The notes: generated from the letters alone by a model not told the origin. Counted from the first letter of the stretch, positions 26,215 to 39,684 are shown. The stretch is DNA of 64,000 nt from Lates calcarifer (GCF_001640805.2 NC_066836.1:4490892-4554891), one strand, 5' to 3'. Translations and numbers: made by a program.

Positions 26215-26800
26215 ATTACTGCCACTGTGAAAACTCTTATTAGAACTATTACTACAGCTACAGATAAAATTGCTACTTCTACTACTACAACTACTGTTAT
26301 TTCTGTTGTTACAACTAATCATACGATCAATATATTTATTAGTTCTTTGACTGTTACTTCTTCTGCTGTTGCTGTTGTGGATAATACCTTGACTGCTGCA
26401 TTAATGATGATGCTACTGCTAGTACTACTACAGCTAGTACTGCTACAATCATTATGACTAGCTACTACAAATCATCATTTATGCGTCTACTAGTAGTAGT
26501 ACTTTTACCACAGTTACTATTACTATTGTCTCTACAGCTATGTTGTGGTGTAGCAGTTCTACAGCACTACCAGTATTACTAGTAGTAGTTGTTGTAGTTG
26601 TACTGCTCTTACTGTCATCCGTGCTACTGCCTCTACTGCTTTTAAAACTAATATTACTCCTACTACTTGTACGTATATTGCTATTGTTAGCACAACTCCT
26701 GCTGCTACTACGACTATCAATCCTGATGGTACTTGTAGTGCTGCTACATCTTCTCCTGCTGTGGTTACTACAACTGTTATTCCTGCCTTATCTTCCAACT
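26215..26800. repeat. Degenerate trinucleotide tract (ACT/AGT/TGC type)
   Basis: For almost 600 bases the plus strand is dominated by three-base steps such as ACT, ACA, TAC, TGC and AGT with continual drift. Reading frames over it give poly-Leu/Val/Thr translations. The tract looks like an old trinucleotide repeat that has decayed, and is probably not coding. Confidence 0.7.
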
Positions 26801-27432
26801 ATAACACAAATACAGAACAATCTTATGAAAGTATAAACACTGTGCTTCTCTCTAAAAGTCTGATATCAGCTAAAATAAACCAGGTGGTGACGTCAACCTT
26901 CTTTCCTTACAATCTGTTTTCCACATTCAGGTTTATGGGAAATGTATGACAGAACCTCAGGTATCGTTTGTTAGAAACACAGAGGAACAAAAGAAAAAAA
27001 AACTCCTTCTGCTGTAACAGAGGAACTGACCTGCCTCTGAATACCTCACTCAGCTAAATATAGCCAGGAGATGCATGTCTGTCAGCCACCACCTCCCCTG
27101 CCCCCTTCACCATCCCCTCAAGCCCTTATCTTAATTATTTCCAGGCCTCTCAGTCAGACACTCACAAACACACACTAATACACACACAGCTGATTAAAAA
27201 AATACCAGTGTTGTGTTTACAGGCCTTCCTGCTGATGTTAAAGTCAGGCAGGGGCGTGACTGTGTGTGTGTGTGTGATGACATACACATTTTATTATCAT
27301 GCACATGCTTCATTTGTTAAAGCCTATACGCACGGACATTTGTCTTTGTTTCAGTTGTTCGTGTGTGCATGTGGATATCAACAAGGACATTTTAAACAAC
27401 ATTCTCTCTCTCGTAGTCCACTGATAAGGTTT
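26801..27432. other. Intergenic region, no gene recognised
   Basis: Nothing coding is recognised. The stretch has scattered CA/GT-rich words near 27160-27190 and 27255-27275 and ends at the inverted-repeat element that starts at 27433. Confidence 0.5.
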
Positions 27433-27915
27433 AAGGCCAGTTTATACCTCAGCATAGGTACGGTGTAGGCTGACGTACACCTCCCTAGAAATGTAACTAC
27501 ACGTTGTAGTGACTCAGACTGCAGCAACTGTGACTGGTCTGCTTCATAGCATCGTATTTCCTCCTCGTATATGTCTCTCAGTGGCCTGTCGAGCACAGAA
27601 AATTTACCTCCCCTCTGCCGCAATCACTTCAGTGGTCATCACAACATTTCCTCCAACATCTCCTCTCTTTTCTGTGTTGCAGTAATTTCAGTAAAAGTAA
27701 CAGTTGTTCAACATTTGTTAGCTCCAGCATGAGCCACTCAATTTCAGCTGCTTTTGTTTGACGTGGTGTGTAAAGAAACTAATCACAGTGGCAAGGAAAC
27801 TCCACCGCCAACTAATATTTTGGTCATGTAACTGCAGCATGCTGCAGACACACCAGACGTAATGCTCCCAGTGGAGGTTCTGTGTTGATCCTAAGCAGAA
27901 GTATAAACTGGCCTT
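27433..27915. mobile_element. Short inverted-repeat DNA transposon (MITE)
   Basis: The left end AAGGCCAGTTTATAC (27433-27447) is the exact reverse complement of the right end GTATAAACTGGCCTT (27901-27915). The 483-bp element has no transposase, and the open frames inside are not recognisable. Target duplication is unclear: TTT precedes the left end and TGA follows the right end. The terminal sequence resembles a fish MITE family whose termini read GGCTGGTTTATAC, but I cannot fix the superfamily. Confidence 0.75.
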
Positions 27916-30845
27916 TGAACAAATAAGATGTGAACTGCACAACAGCAGATTGACAACTTAATATCAGGAGAACACCCTCAATATTTTGCTGTGTATATCT
28001 ATACTGCGTGGTGTGTGTGGCTGCACTATAATCGGAGAGTGTGTAGAAACGGTCATGTGTGTTAGCACTGATTAGATTATGTCCTCTGGCCTCTCCTGTG
28101 CAGCCCCAGCGTTTCCCCCTCGCAGAAGACTCTGAGCAGTGAGGTGTGAGATCCACTTACCACATCTGACTCTCCTCAAACACCGGAGGAAACACTCCAG
28201 CATGCTCACACATAATGTTACTGCACAGACGCTGAGCTGATGACTGCTGCTGGGTCCAAACCTCATGTCTGCAATATGGAGAAAATCAGCCTTTAGCCAA
28301 AGTGGCTTCCAGCAGCAGGGGTGCAGAGTCAGGAATGCAATTTCATGTAATTGTCTACTCATATTTTCTGAATACCTGTCGATTCCTGAAATTATAAAAT
28401 TCATGTGAATAGCCACCATCAACCCCCACACAGGACTCTATGTGTCTTTGATTCAAGCAATAATATTAGATGAAACTTTAATGATCTCACTGGGGAAATT
28501 GGGTTGCAGCAGAAGCAACGAATAAAATGACACCAGAAACACAAAATGGAGGTCTGATAAACATAATGTGACAAAAAAATTATGTTAAATGGGTTTCGAG
28601 GAACTGTTGCCTCTGATAATGTTGGCAGTGAACACTGCAGGCTTATTATCTTTCCTACTCAGACGTGTCATATCGAGACAAATTCCCTAATGGCAAGGAA
28701 TATCCACCCATCAATAATTCATCATTTTTCAGCTAATTAGCAGTGCCTTTAGAAAACACTGTAAATGTCAAACACATTCAATTAATTGGTTTGTCTCTGC
28801 TATAGTTAATGAACATATGAGTGGGCCTGGACTCTGAGAAAAGAAAAGAGATTATTTTTTTAAATAAAGCCCACTAATGAATTGAGCAAAAAAGATGTAA
28901 TCTTGAACAGATTTCTCTCACAAAATCTATAAAATCTCACACAGGAGGTGAACTGTAGACCAACAAAAGAAAACTAAGGCTGCTAATATTCTATATTTTT
29001 ATTATTTTCAACAAATCCAGTGAAAAGACCAAAACTAATAATTAATTTATTCCTCTAACAAGTATTGCCTGTATATTGATAAAATATACAAAACCTTTAT
29101 GCTTTAAACACTCACTGGAGCACCAACAAGTAAACTATTTATTCCTGTTTGAGTAACACTTGCTAAAGCATACAGTGGCCAGCTCTGGTAAGAAATTATT
29201 TTCATTTAAAAAAAAGAAATGTTTCTAAAATGTATGTCTTCAGAATGATTGCTGGGTCACAGACAGAGTAGCAGAGTCAGAAAGTGTTGCTTTAAGCTTC
29301 GAGACAATTGATGTTTTATTTTTCTTCATTTACAAATGAATCACATCTATAATGTGCCAAAAAGCAACAGTGTGTTATTTGCTCCTTTAGTTTTACAGTC
29401 TACAACTATTGTGTTTATAAATAAATGATTCAAATGATTCAGTCTAATTCCTGCTGATGTTTTCTTCAAGTTTCATATTTTTGATCTAATTCATTGCCTC
29501 ATAAATCACCTTTGCAGAAAAAAATAGTTCGACATTTGGGACCTGCTACCTGCCACTGAATTCCTGATTTCACTGGAAAAGTTGAAAGAGAGGTGGCAGG
29601 ATTTAAAAGTGTAAAAGTGCAGGAACTGTCTGCTAACAATGCCAACATAAACAGCTGATGGTAGGGCAGCTTCCCACAGGAGAGAATTTGTGTCTTTGAA
29701 GTGTTTAATAGGCAGCGGATCAACTATCATACAGTCATTCTTGAATATAAAAGTGTGTGTGTTTGGACCTGAGTGTGTCCATCAATCCATTTAACTGTTT
29801 GTAATTAAAACTGACATAAGTAAACAATGACAGTTTGACATGATAAATGCAATGGCTGCTGCAGAGTTAAGTGTTTCTGCAGAACTGTCTGGCTTTGTCA
29901 TGCGTACACATTGTCATGACCTGTTACAGCCACTAGGGGGCAGTAACAGTAACTGTAACTGAGGGAATCAAGACTCAAGAGTCTGTGAGAGACTCTTGCA
30001 TTCTTGAAAAATTTACTGTTGAAAAAACATTAATTGGAAGCCCTGAGGTTTCTGTATTTCTCTTTTGGGTTAAAAATTAGATCAAACAAATTACAAAATT
30101 ATGGATTTAATTACTTTTGTTGAAAGTGGCTGATTTCCCCAGAGTCCTGGGGTTTGTACTCAAGTAATAATTCCCTCAAATGTGAGTGAAAATTTTAACA
30201 CTGAATAGATGATACAATAGTCCGTATCTGCTTTAAAAACCCATGCAATTGTACCATAGAGTCAGAACTATAGTCTAAAACATAGAAAGGTTAATAGACA
30301 AAGCTATTGAAATCACATCATTGGGAGAAGAAACTGGGATTTGTAACAGGACCGAGACTCCAAGGAGAATCACCTAAACTCACTTTCTCTTTTTCAGCAA
30401 AAACTTTTTTGGATTTTACACAATGCACTTTCACAGTGGGGAACCAAAAAACAGCTTTCTCCTGCTCCAATGGAGAAGCTGGAAAGTACATGCCTTGCTC
30501 AAGGGCACAACAGCTGTCAAGAGAGAGGAAATGTATTTTTTCCACTTCCAAAAATTTGAGCGCTATGATGTGTTTGATTGTTCTAATTTGTTCAAGAACA
30601 CAGAATCCCACAAGTGGCATGCAACAACTAGTGATTTTGAAAGTGTCACCGTCACCGTCATCCCTCGTGATCGTGTTATATAATGACACATTTTTCCTCC
30701 TGACACCTCCTCATCCATCTTTCCTTTAGTCTTATAGGATTCATTATGTAACCACTGTGCTCCCTCCCTCATTTGAACTCTTGTCTCTTAGCTGTCACAA
30801 GATCTTAAAATGAGGCCAGAGGTTCGTTTGAGGTTTCACTATCTT
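27916..30845. other. Intergenic region, no gene recognised
   Basis: No gene is recognised. A LINE-tail-like fragment (AACTTTAATGATCTCACTGG, GGGAAATTGGGTTGCAGCAG) lies at 28471-28517. The AT-rich block at 28600-28820 is a candidate regulatory element. A CCACTAGGGGGCAGTAACAG word at 29931-29950 is typical of a fish repeat end. Confidence 0.5.
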
Positions 30846-31083
30846 TCAATCACACACACACACACATTCTTGTACACCTATCATTGTGGGTTCCCATCAC
30901 TGACAGTGCAGTTCTTAGCCCCTTACCCTAACCTTAACCATCACAACTGAATGCCTGACCCTAAAACAAAGTCTTAATCCTGTAACAGACATTTAAATTT
31001 GTGGGGTCATTTTGGTCCCCACAAAGCTGGCAGACCCCACAAAAATAGTAAAACAAACCCACACACACACACACACACACACG
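30846..31083 (+). repeat. Teleost CCCTAACC-type interspersed repeat flanked by (CA)n
   Basis: Between two CA runs (30850-30867 and 31060-31082) lies a well-known fish repeat. It has the words CCCCTTACCCTAACCTTAAC, ATCACAACTGAATGCCTGAC and GGTCCCCACAAAGCTGGCAG. No protein is encoded. The CA runs are part of the usual flanks of this repeat. Confidence 0.65.
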
Positions 31084-34000
31084 TCTCTATTTCAAAACCA
31101 TTTTGTCTCCTACACAGAATTCGTGCTGTGAAATAGATGAAGCTACACTTTGCATCACTTTATTCCATCCAAAGTCACCATTTATGGTTCTATATCGAGA
31201 AAGAACGGATGATAATATGCATAAACAGTCAACCTGCAGACTTGAACCATATCTCAATTTTTGGTCAGATAAACATAATCCATGATCATGTCTGCTCTAA
31301 CATTACACTTCATTCAAGTGATTCTGTCGTTTGGGAGCCTCCCTCTGCACTTTCTTCCATATATTCTTTTATTTGTCCAAGTCCTTTTCATCTATCAGAT
31401 GAGTTATATGATTAAGGAAACCATAAAACCATAATAATTATTTTATTAAAAGATAAAGTGGATATAGAAACAGAACATTATTGACAAGGAGAAAGTGAGT
31501 GTGGAGATAGAAATGTGGAATTCATTTTACATAGGGTGTGTAACCACTGCAAAGTAGCAGTAAAATCAGTTTGTCTTATCCAATAAACTTCTTAAATGCT
31601 ATCAATTCTTTCTGCATGCATTATCTGTCCTTTTATTTGAAAAGCAATATATGACAGATCGGCTTAAATAAAACATTTGCAAAGTGTTTAATTATGTTTT
31701 CTTTAGATGCTGTATATAATTTTACTCATGCAAATAGTGTAAAATACACAGGTATACTAATCTCTCCTGAGGCCAGTCTGGTGTGTTCCCTCTGAGAAAA
31801 ACCTCTCCTCAAGTGTTTGTACATCTTTCATGTAATAAAAATAAACATGAATTAATTGTTTAAAGTCTTTTAAAGCAAAAAGAAAACAACAGTATAGTGT
31901 GTGGTTATTGGTCAACTCAGGATGCTTCAAATCCCTCACGTACTGTGCGAGTGAACATATTTTCTTTTCCCCCTGTTGACCTGCAGTGGTGTGGCTGTCT
32001 GCTTGATGAGCTGCAGGTGGGCTTGTGTGATTGGCTGATACAAGTGATTGCCTCTGTGGTTGCTGATGAGTGATTGGCTTCTTCGTGACAGCCTTTAAGG
32101 ATACGAGGGCAGCTGCAGCTCGTTTTGCACATGCTCCTCTTTCTGCTCTCAGTGAGCCAGCATGCTGCATGATGTAGTTTGAGTTCTGAATGAATGTGAT
32201 GTGATCGGAAGCTTTTTTTTTTTTGTTAATTTGTTTTTCTTTAGTGTTTGAGACACAAGTATTGGTTTGATTTATTTGGACACTCTTTACTTGTTTTTAG
32301 TTGTATGCTCCCAGATTAAACTAATGCTCATTTAATTTGGGGAAATACATTTTAAAGGCTTAATTCTGGTCTTAAATCTTTATTTTTAAAAGAAGGGAAT
32401 GAGGGGAGTCACACTTTTTTTGCTGTGCCAGGGAGCACATGTATTTAACATGAGGAATTTGGAATTTAAGAAATCTTAGCTCAGCTTGAGTCTTATTTGA
32501 TTATGTAGGAATCTCTATAAAGTCCACTGAGATGCATCATCCCTCAAAACTGGTGCAGTGGCGTGATAATGTGTTTAAGCTCAAAATGTTTAACTATAGT
32601 ACCCTCATGAGGCTGTGCAAGGCATAACGTCATCAGGAAAAACAAGAGGACTGAAGATATCAATACATGACAGGCAATAATCCCAGACAGACACTGGCAG
32701 AATAGTCGTTTAAAATAAATACCTCTACACTTGCTGAAAGGCAGACAGTTTCATGGAAAGCAGATTTTTATGGATGTGATCTGATGGATCTATCAGAGAC
32801 AGAGAAAACACGAGTGTATATCTTATTATCATCCTCATCTACTGTATTTCTGTATAAATACATAAATCTGCACAGCATTAGCAGACATGACTCAGAGAAA
32901 ACTATAAATATATACACTTCCACGTCTATGTTGTGGAGTCTCTGCGAACCTTTGCGGGTCTCATTGGGATTAGTTTAAATGACCGAACCCGTGGGACAAA
33001 CAAGCAAATTTTATGCTTTTACCAGAAGCGTAGAAGTCTTTGATTGTCTGTTTTTCAAAGCCTGACTCACATGGTTCTTCGTCTGCATCTTGGCAAAGGC
33101 CTGAGGAGAGCTGCCAAACACGCAGGCCACTGAACTGCTGGGGGATTTGAATAAATGTTTCTGGAATCGCTGCTTCCTTGTGTCCTTGTTAAATGAATTA
33201 AAAGGAGATGATACGGTAGCTGTGCTTGTTTTGGAGGTATGAAGCAGGGAGAAGAACAAGGACCAAAGATTTAAAAAAAGGAGGTTTGGAGGCGCTCTTG
33301 GTTACGTAAATGAAAAGATAATTAATGTTGCTGGATGAAAACAGCGGATCTGAACTGAATGCTCGACTTTTTCTCTGATGCCCGTTTAATTCTGAAATCA
33401 AAGGCAACAACAGCATTTTTTTTTTCCATTTTTTTTAGATGCTCAAATCATAATGACCATACAAGATTTATTTTCTAATTAGACAAAGAGAAAACCCAAA
33501 GTTCCCACCAGGGCCAGTGAGGACACTATGATCATGTCCTCCTCCATGTATTGGGGGTTTGAGTTACCTGGGTGTGTTTGATCTATATCCTATAGACTGA
33601 TTCCAGTATTTTTAGACTCACTATATCAAAATATGACAACTTCAAAGTCTGTAGACAAAAAAAGAACTGAATTTTTGACAGTGTGGAGAAAGGATAAATG
33701 AACTGCATCTACAGTGGATTTTCATGATGAGAAGTAAAATTTACAGCAGAGGAGACAGATTAAGCAATCAACTGTGAAAATACAAAAAATATTTGTTAAT
33801 TTCTAATTACGATCTTGGACTGGAAACATTTTGGGAAATATTTTGGTTTACTTTCTTCCTGGGACTTAAATGCAAAGATTTATTTTCAGTTTCATCACAG
33901 GCTTATGCTGCATTCATGTCATGTCATTTAGATCCTGATTACGAGCAGCTGAGTCTGGAAACTCACTCACACCAGCTTCCTAGTTGTAATTCTGAGCTGG

Positions 34001-34855
34001 AGACGGTGGGGATATTGGACAGCAGTGATATCTCCCATTTGGTGAAAAGAACTACAGGAATGTCAACAAGCTTTAAGGGGTCATAAAGGTTAGAAATCCT
34101 ATGACGCCCATTTGGACTACAATAATATGGTTCTGTCTGGATCCCCCCTCAGCCAGCAATCAAGATAACAGATGCTGGAAACCAAGGGTGTTTTTTTTTG
34201 TTTGTTTTGTTTAAAGCAGCCTGAGATGTTGAAGAAAAGGAGGTTGATGTGTGATACATTATTGAGCAAAGTGCAAGAGACTCCTCTTAAGTTTCAAATA
34301 TAAAAGAGTTGTGGCTTTCAAGAGTTAGAGCTGTCTGAATTTAAAACACAGAGGAGTCTTTCTGGCATCGATGTGTTCGTCTTTTGATGCTAACAGCACG
34401 TACAGTTCGGTTGTGCTGGTTCACAGCATAATGAGGAATAAAGGACAGATACAGACATACACAGTACTGTCTCCTTATCGTGTACAATCACTCAAATAAA
34501 TAAATAAATGCACCAGATGGGAACAGAGATCCTGGCTCCTATCAGCCCTTGTCATTAGCCTGCTGAGCTAATTACACAGTGCAGGCTACATGTATAGAGC
34601 CTAATGATACACAGGGGTGACATGATAGCCTGGTAATTTTTACCAGTTTAAAACACACAGCTCAAACCAACACAGATCTGCTTCTTAATGTTTTCTGATC
34701 TGGTTAAACAGAGCAATTTAACACACACAGCTGGTCCAAAGTGAAAAGGAAAGAAAAAAACACATGCAAAGATCTGTGTGACATTTTAATTAATGCTGAA
34801 ATTTGGTCCCATGCTTGTAAACAGTTAAAGTAAGCTGGGTAACATCAATGGAGTG
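31084..34855. other. Intergenic region, no gene recognised
   Basis: No exon is recognised. The block at 34530-34650 (GTCATTAGCCTGCTGAGCTA then ATTACACAGTGCAGGCTAC) has the texture of a conserved noncoding element. Poly-T runs lie near 32212, 33417 and 34190. Confidence 0.5.
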
Positions 34856-35052
34856 ATATAGGTGCTCGAGGTTTCTGCCTCTTAGAAGGACGTTTTTCTT
34901 TGCCACTGTCACCTAGTGCTGCTCATAGGGGGAACTGTTGTGTCTCTCTTTGTAAATGTTATAATATAAAGTCTGGACCTGCTCTATATGTACAGTGCCT
35001 CAAGATAACTTCTGTTGTAATTGGCGCTATACAAATAAAAATTTAATCGACT
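34856..35052 (+). repeat. Retroposon 3' tail fragment
   Basis: Words typical of a common fish LINE/SINE-derived repeat appear in order: GAGGTTTCTGCCTCTTAGAAG, TTTTTCTTTGCCACTGTCACC, AGTGCTGCTCATAGGGGG, CAGTGCCTCAAGATAACTTC and GGCGCTATACAAATAAAAAT. The last is the diagnostic 3' tail. Orientation is plus. Confidence 0.65.
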
Positions 35053-38000
35053 GTGGCAGGAAGATTTTTCTTTTCTAGTCGAATTGTTCATTCTTCTAAC
35101 TCTGTCACCTAGAAATTACTTTTATATACCACTAATAAACTGACCATTTAACATTTAAATCCTACATAACCTTGACCTAAGGATGAAAATGTAATTCATG
35201 TTTTTGTTGCAGTGAGAGGATACTGTGGGAAAAGTAAATGAAATACGTTGTAAGTCATTGTTCTGCAGAATCGTATTTTAAAAACCCTCTCTCCTGATAA
35301 ATGTAAAGGGGGCACTACTGGTATGTAAACCTGATTTTTGGGAGGCGAAGGAAAAAAATCACACAGAGTAAAACAGTCTCACTAAATGACAGAAACTGTA
35401 TAAGCTTACGATACACAGCAGCGAACTTTCTAGGTGAACTTTTTAGCCGCTAAATCAAGACACATCAAATCTAGATTATTACTCACAAAACCTGGACCAA
35501 AAATAACTTAAAACACACACACACACACACACTCAAACAGAGCATTCATGCACTGCCACTGTCTGTGCTGCTTGAAACTCCTCTGTTTGAAGTTAAAACC
35601 CTGTTTCACTATCAGGATGTTTGCTCTTTGATTTTGTTTCCCCTTTCAGCACAGCTTCCTGCGTCCTTGTTATTATTACTCATTAAAAATACAGCAGTTA
35701 TGGCTGGTGAGTAGACGAGGTGCCTGCAGCTATGACCACAAAACACAGTGTCATGATGGATGTCCTGTCAGAGGCCGACTGGCATTTGTTCTCAGTCAGA
35801 AAGGCAACAGCAGACTGCTTAAATTAAAGTGATGAAAACTGTAAAATAACAACAGTGTGATGACAGTATGAGGGTATAGTTCTTTAATTTCTCTTAACGC
35901 TGCTGCTTTGACAGTTGGAGCAGAGATTTATAATGCAGGTGTACAATTTTAAGCGTAGCATTTTCCTAAACCTCCCTTGCTCTTCTCTCCCAGGAAGAGG
36001 ACACGATTAAACATAGCAAGGAGATGAAGGACGAGAGCTGGAGAAGTGAATTCATGAACGGGGGTTCAAAAGTTCAAATGTGGGCGTAGACGGGAAACAA
36101 GCACCACAAGTATTCAACGTTTGGCAACTACATTCATATCACAGGGGCTGCCAGTGCCACATGGGAGCTGTAGCTGTCAAAGCCTCATGTTAACAGTCAC
36201 TGTTTTATCTGTCAACAAATGAGGTGCTCACATATTATGATTCATTGCAGTTGTATTTGAAATCAGGATCAAAAATGTTGCACAAATATGTTCCAAGATA
36301 AAAGAATTTGAGTCTTCGTAGCTGTGTGCTCACAGTGTAAATAACAACTCACACCCAAATAAAAGACAACCAAGACTGGAAAATAAGCATAAATACAGAT
36401 ACAGCATTATGTGCAGCAGGTCGGTCAACAGCAGCTGGACAAACACATTTTGTTAAGAATATGGTCCTAGAAACCCTAGAGGACATTCTCAACCTTTGAA
36501 GAAAGACAAATGAAAGAAGTGGTCTGTCAGTTTTTAGGTACTTTTTTATAAAACTGGTAGAAAGTTCTGAAGATCAGCTCTTAATAAAAACAAAATGCAT
36601 GACCTCCAGGAGCTGTCAGCAGACCAGGACATCTTCTCTTTAAGGCCTCAGAGTGTAAATATATATCATTTCTAATTGACTCTGTGATACATTAGTAGCT
36701 GACGATATCAGTTTTCAAGGTAACACAAACCTCACAGAAAAAAACTGACCATAACCTCAGATTTAGCAGGTTATAAATGTACCCTGTCATCTCTACAGAA
36801 ATACACTTTACATTCCACATGTTGAGGCTGTTTACGAGTGCATACACTTACAGCCAAGTGGGCTGCAATAAAAACGGAATTCCTTCCAATCTGTGCTGCC
36901 AGATCTATGTATTTTATGTCAAGTTGCTGGAGTGTGGGATGCCCCATAACTTATCAGGCTGCTTTTCTGTTTTTATTATGTGGCCCAGATTAAACATATT
37001 CATTCTTTCACTTTGTGATATTGCAGCATGCAGAGCTGCAGTGGAGAGGTCTTCAATAAATCAAAAAATACATAATATGTCCTGACAGTGGGAACTAAAT
37101 CACAGCAAAGGAGGCTACATGTATAGGCTCTGACGCTACACTGTCACTCCCTAACACACAAACATAAATCCACTTTTACTGAGGAACACAAAAGCTCAAT
37201 ATTACCTCAACCTCAGGTTCCTGCTGTTTCTACATCTCCTTGTGCAGGTACAGTGGTGGAACAAATAACTCCCTGCCTTTTAAAAAGCCGAGGTGGCTGA
37301 GAGCTGAAATGACATAGAGGGAGCAGTAAGATAGAGAAACACAAAGAACAGGAGAGAGAGCTGCCTCGTAAACCGAGGAGGCAGATAAAGGCTGACTCTG
37401 CTATCTTGATGAACTTACACCATAGTGAGTTCGCCAGGAACAATAACCTGTTATCTCTTATTTCTCAAAGGGGAGCGAAGGAGAACGGGTGAGATAGGTT
37501 CCAATAAGTCATGTTTTGTTCCCTGCCTCTCATTTCCTCTTTAGTTCTATTCTGTTCTGTTCTGGCCAAGGTTGTTTCTATGTGACTTGCTGTTGAGTGT
37601 TGTGCTGAGAATCTGAGGGAAAAGCTGAAACGCTGACATAAAAAACCTTTACAATTTTCCATCAAGTGTTCTTCAGCACAGCCAGATAAAAGTGCAAAGA
37701 TCAAAACAAATGTCCTTTTTTCACACAGAGAACCCGGCACATTGCTGGGTTAAAATACCAGTGTGAGTACAAAATTGTGTTTAAATGATTTATCATAGCT
37801 TATGATTTTAGATTCAATATTAGCTAACGTTAAAAATGTTTCTCTTCTGGTGTGTAGAAATCTCACATCTCCAAAATGAGAATCTTTGTATTATAGTCCT
37901 TCTCTTGTTTCACGCTAAGTCCAATGCTTCACAGTCAGTCTGTGACTACATGATGGTTTTGACTCAATAGAGATTTCAACTTTTCTTTTTCAACCTCCCA
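35053..38000. other. Intergenic region, no gene recognised
   Basis: No coding exon is recognised. (CA)n lies at 35511-35532. The right end abuts the probable 3' end of acot gene A. Confidence 0.5.
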
Positions 38001-38003
38001 CCA

Positions 38004-38044
38004 TTTATTTACTATCTCCCCTATAGGGAGCAGGATTTTTTATT
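38004..38044 (-). terminator. acot1-like: Candidate polyadenylation signals of acot A
   Basis: On the minus strand AATAAA occurs at 38044-38039 and again at 38009-38004, about 170-210 bases past the stop codon. That is a reasonable 3' untranslated length. Confidence 0.5.
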
Positions 38045-38213
38045 TATGTGTTATAAAGAGCACAGAATTTAAACATCAAAATAATTCAAATAAAATGACA
38101 CAAAGTCCATTTGAGTACATTAACAAGCATAAAGTGAGCCAGAAAGTGACACTTTAAATTGGTGAGTTGGGAAAACATTAAATCAGCTATTTGTTCTTTC
38201 ACTGTATTTGTAT

Positions 38214-39684
38214 CTATAACTTGGCTTTAGTCTGTGCAGCATCACAGCTCAGGTGAGTTCTGAAGAACTCCTGGATCTTCTTCCACATATGGACTTCAGC
38301 TGCTGCGTGGGACCTGGGCTCACCCCCCCACAGGGCTGGTCTACCCAAAACCCAATGAAAGCTGGAGGGGCAGTAGGGTCCATAAGGTGGCTCTAGGTAA
38401 TGTCCTGCTCCAGGGTAACACACACTCTCATAGTTTTTCTTCCCATGACGCTTCAGTCTCTCCACCATCTCCTCCATGTAACCCTTGCTGTCCCAGTTGA
38501 GGTCGTCCTCTGAAGCCACAAACAGGAAACGTCCCTTGGCTTGTTCAATGGGAACCAGGCTGCCCCTGTACTCCTCTGCCAGAGGATTGTGCAAAACATA
38601 CTTAACTATGCTGGCACCTGATTCAGTGGGAATTACTCTGCTGGTATCAAACATTAATGCAGGGAGGATCTGGCTTTTCTTATAGTGGAGGGGTAAAGCT
38701 GTGTTGCCACAACAGCCGTTGATCCACACTGTGGCTCCAACATCTGGCAGGTAAGAAGCCATTGAAAGTGCAATATCTGCAGTTTTTGAAAGGGATATTA
38801 CACCAACTCCTTCACTGCCCACCTGTGGAAGAAAACAAGTGACAAAAACAAACTACATATTTGAGCATCTGGTCTATAAAGAAATTTGTCCCCAAAAATC
38901 AAGATTCTCAGAGATTCAGAGAACTCACCTTGTCTTGCCTTTTCAGAAACGCTATCGCTTCCTCAAAATAATCCAGATGAACCACTCTGATGTTCTTTGG
39001 CATGTCGTCGTAGCCATATGCCACTACAGACAGAACCACAAACCCTCGACTGGCCAGCAGAGTGGCCCGTTTCTCTGGCAGACCTCCTCCTAAAATGTAC
39101 AGATCCAGTATGGCAGGGAACGGACCTTTTCCTGGATCAAAGAACATGAAACACCGTACACATTTGATGAAAATTAAAAGATAATTTATGTTGATTAAAG
39201 CCTGAAATAGACAACAACAAGGCAAGCAACCTGGGGGAGTAAACAGGACTCCACGAAGGTTCCCCTCTTTGACAGGGCACCGACTGACTCCGTCCCCGAT
39301 CAGAAACCTCTCATTGATCGCCTCTGCCAGCATCCTGCCCTCCTCCTCATCATGCACAGAGAACTTCACCACATGGGGGTTCAGTGAATTGTGTATTTGA
39401 AACTTTTTGTGTAAGGAGTCCGCCCTCATGGACCACAGCAGGCCCATGGGTTCAACCCCGACGTAGCTCCCTCTGAGTGAGGGGTCTCTGTCCAGGTCGA
39501 TCTCCCCGCTCCCATCAGCCCTGTAGGTGGCCGAGGAGCTGAACGCCTCCCCTCTCTCGTCCGTTGACCTGGCTCTCATGGTGACCACCTGCCTCGACCT
39601 CAGCCCGGCCACCTTCACCTGAACGGGCTCGTCCAACAAACACCTGGCGCTCGGCAGCAGCCTCAGTCTGACCTGGGAGGACAT
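38214..39684 (-). CDS. acot1-like: Acyl-CoA thioesterase, array copy A (ACOT1/BAAT family)
   Basis: A type I acyl-CoA thioesterase that should hydrolyse fatty acyl-CoA to fatty acid and CoA. Coding exons are 39684-39231, 39131-38929 and 38822-38214, all with GT-AG borders. They join in frame (454+203+609 bases) to 421 residues, the length I recall for human ACOT1. The N-terminal thioesterase/BAAT domain begins MSSQVRLRLLPSARCLLDEP. The alpha/beta-hydrolase domain carries the nucleophile Ser231 (VISLSKTAD), Asp326 (EDDLNW) and His360 (PGAGHYLEPPY). Serine, not the BAAT cysteine, argues for thioesterase over acyltransferase activity. The GGGL loop after strand DLY is intact. The C-terminus QTKAKL is a PTS1 peroxisomal signal, and no mitochondrial leader is seen. 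A spliced 5' untranslated segment precedes the ATG (acceptor TTACAG at 39737). The family call is firm; the exact orthologue is not. Confidence 0.93.

Noticed and set aside
26540..26836. Open frame with long Val/Leu runs resembling membrane segments
   Set aside because: It translates the degenerate trinucleotide tract. The opposite strand is equally open and no start context or splice sites support it.
38485..38685. Plus-strand frame repeated in all acot copies (MLSQLRSSSEAT...)
   Set aside because: It is the antisense shadow of the conserved last acot exon. Its conservation follows from the real gene.
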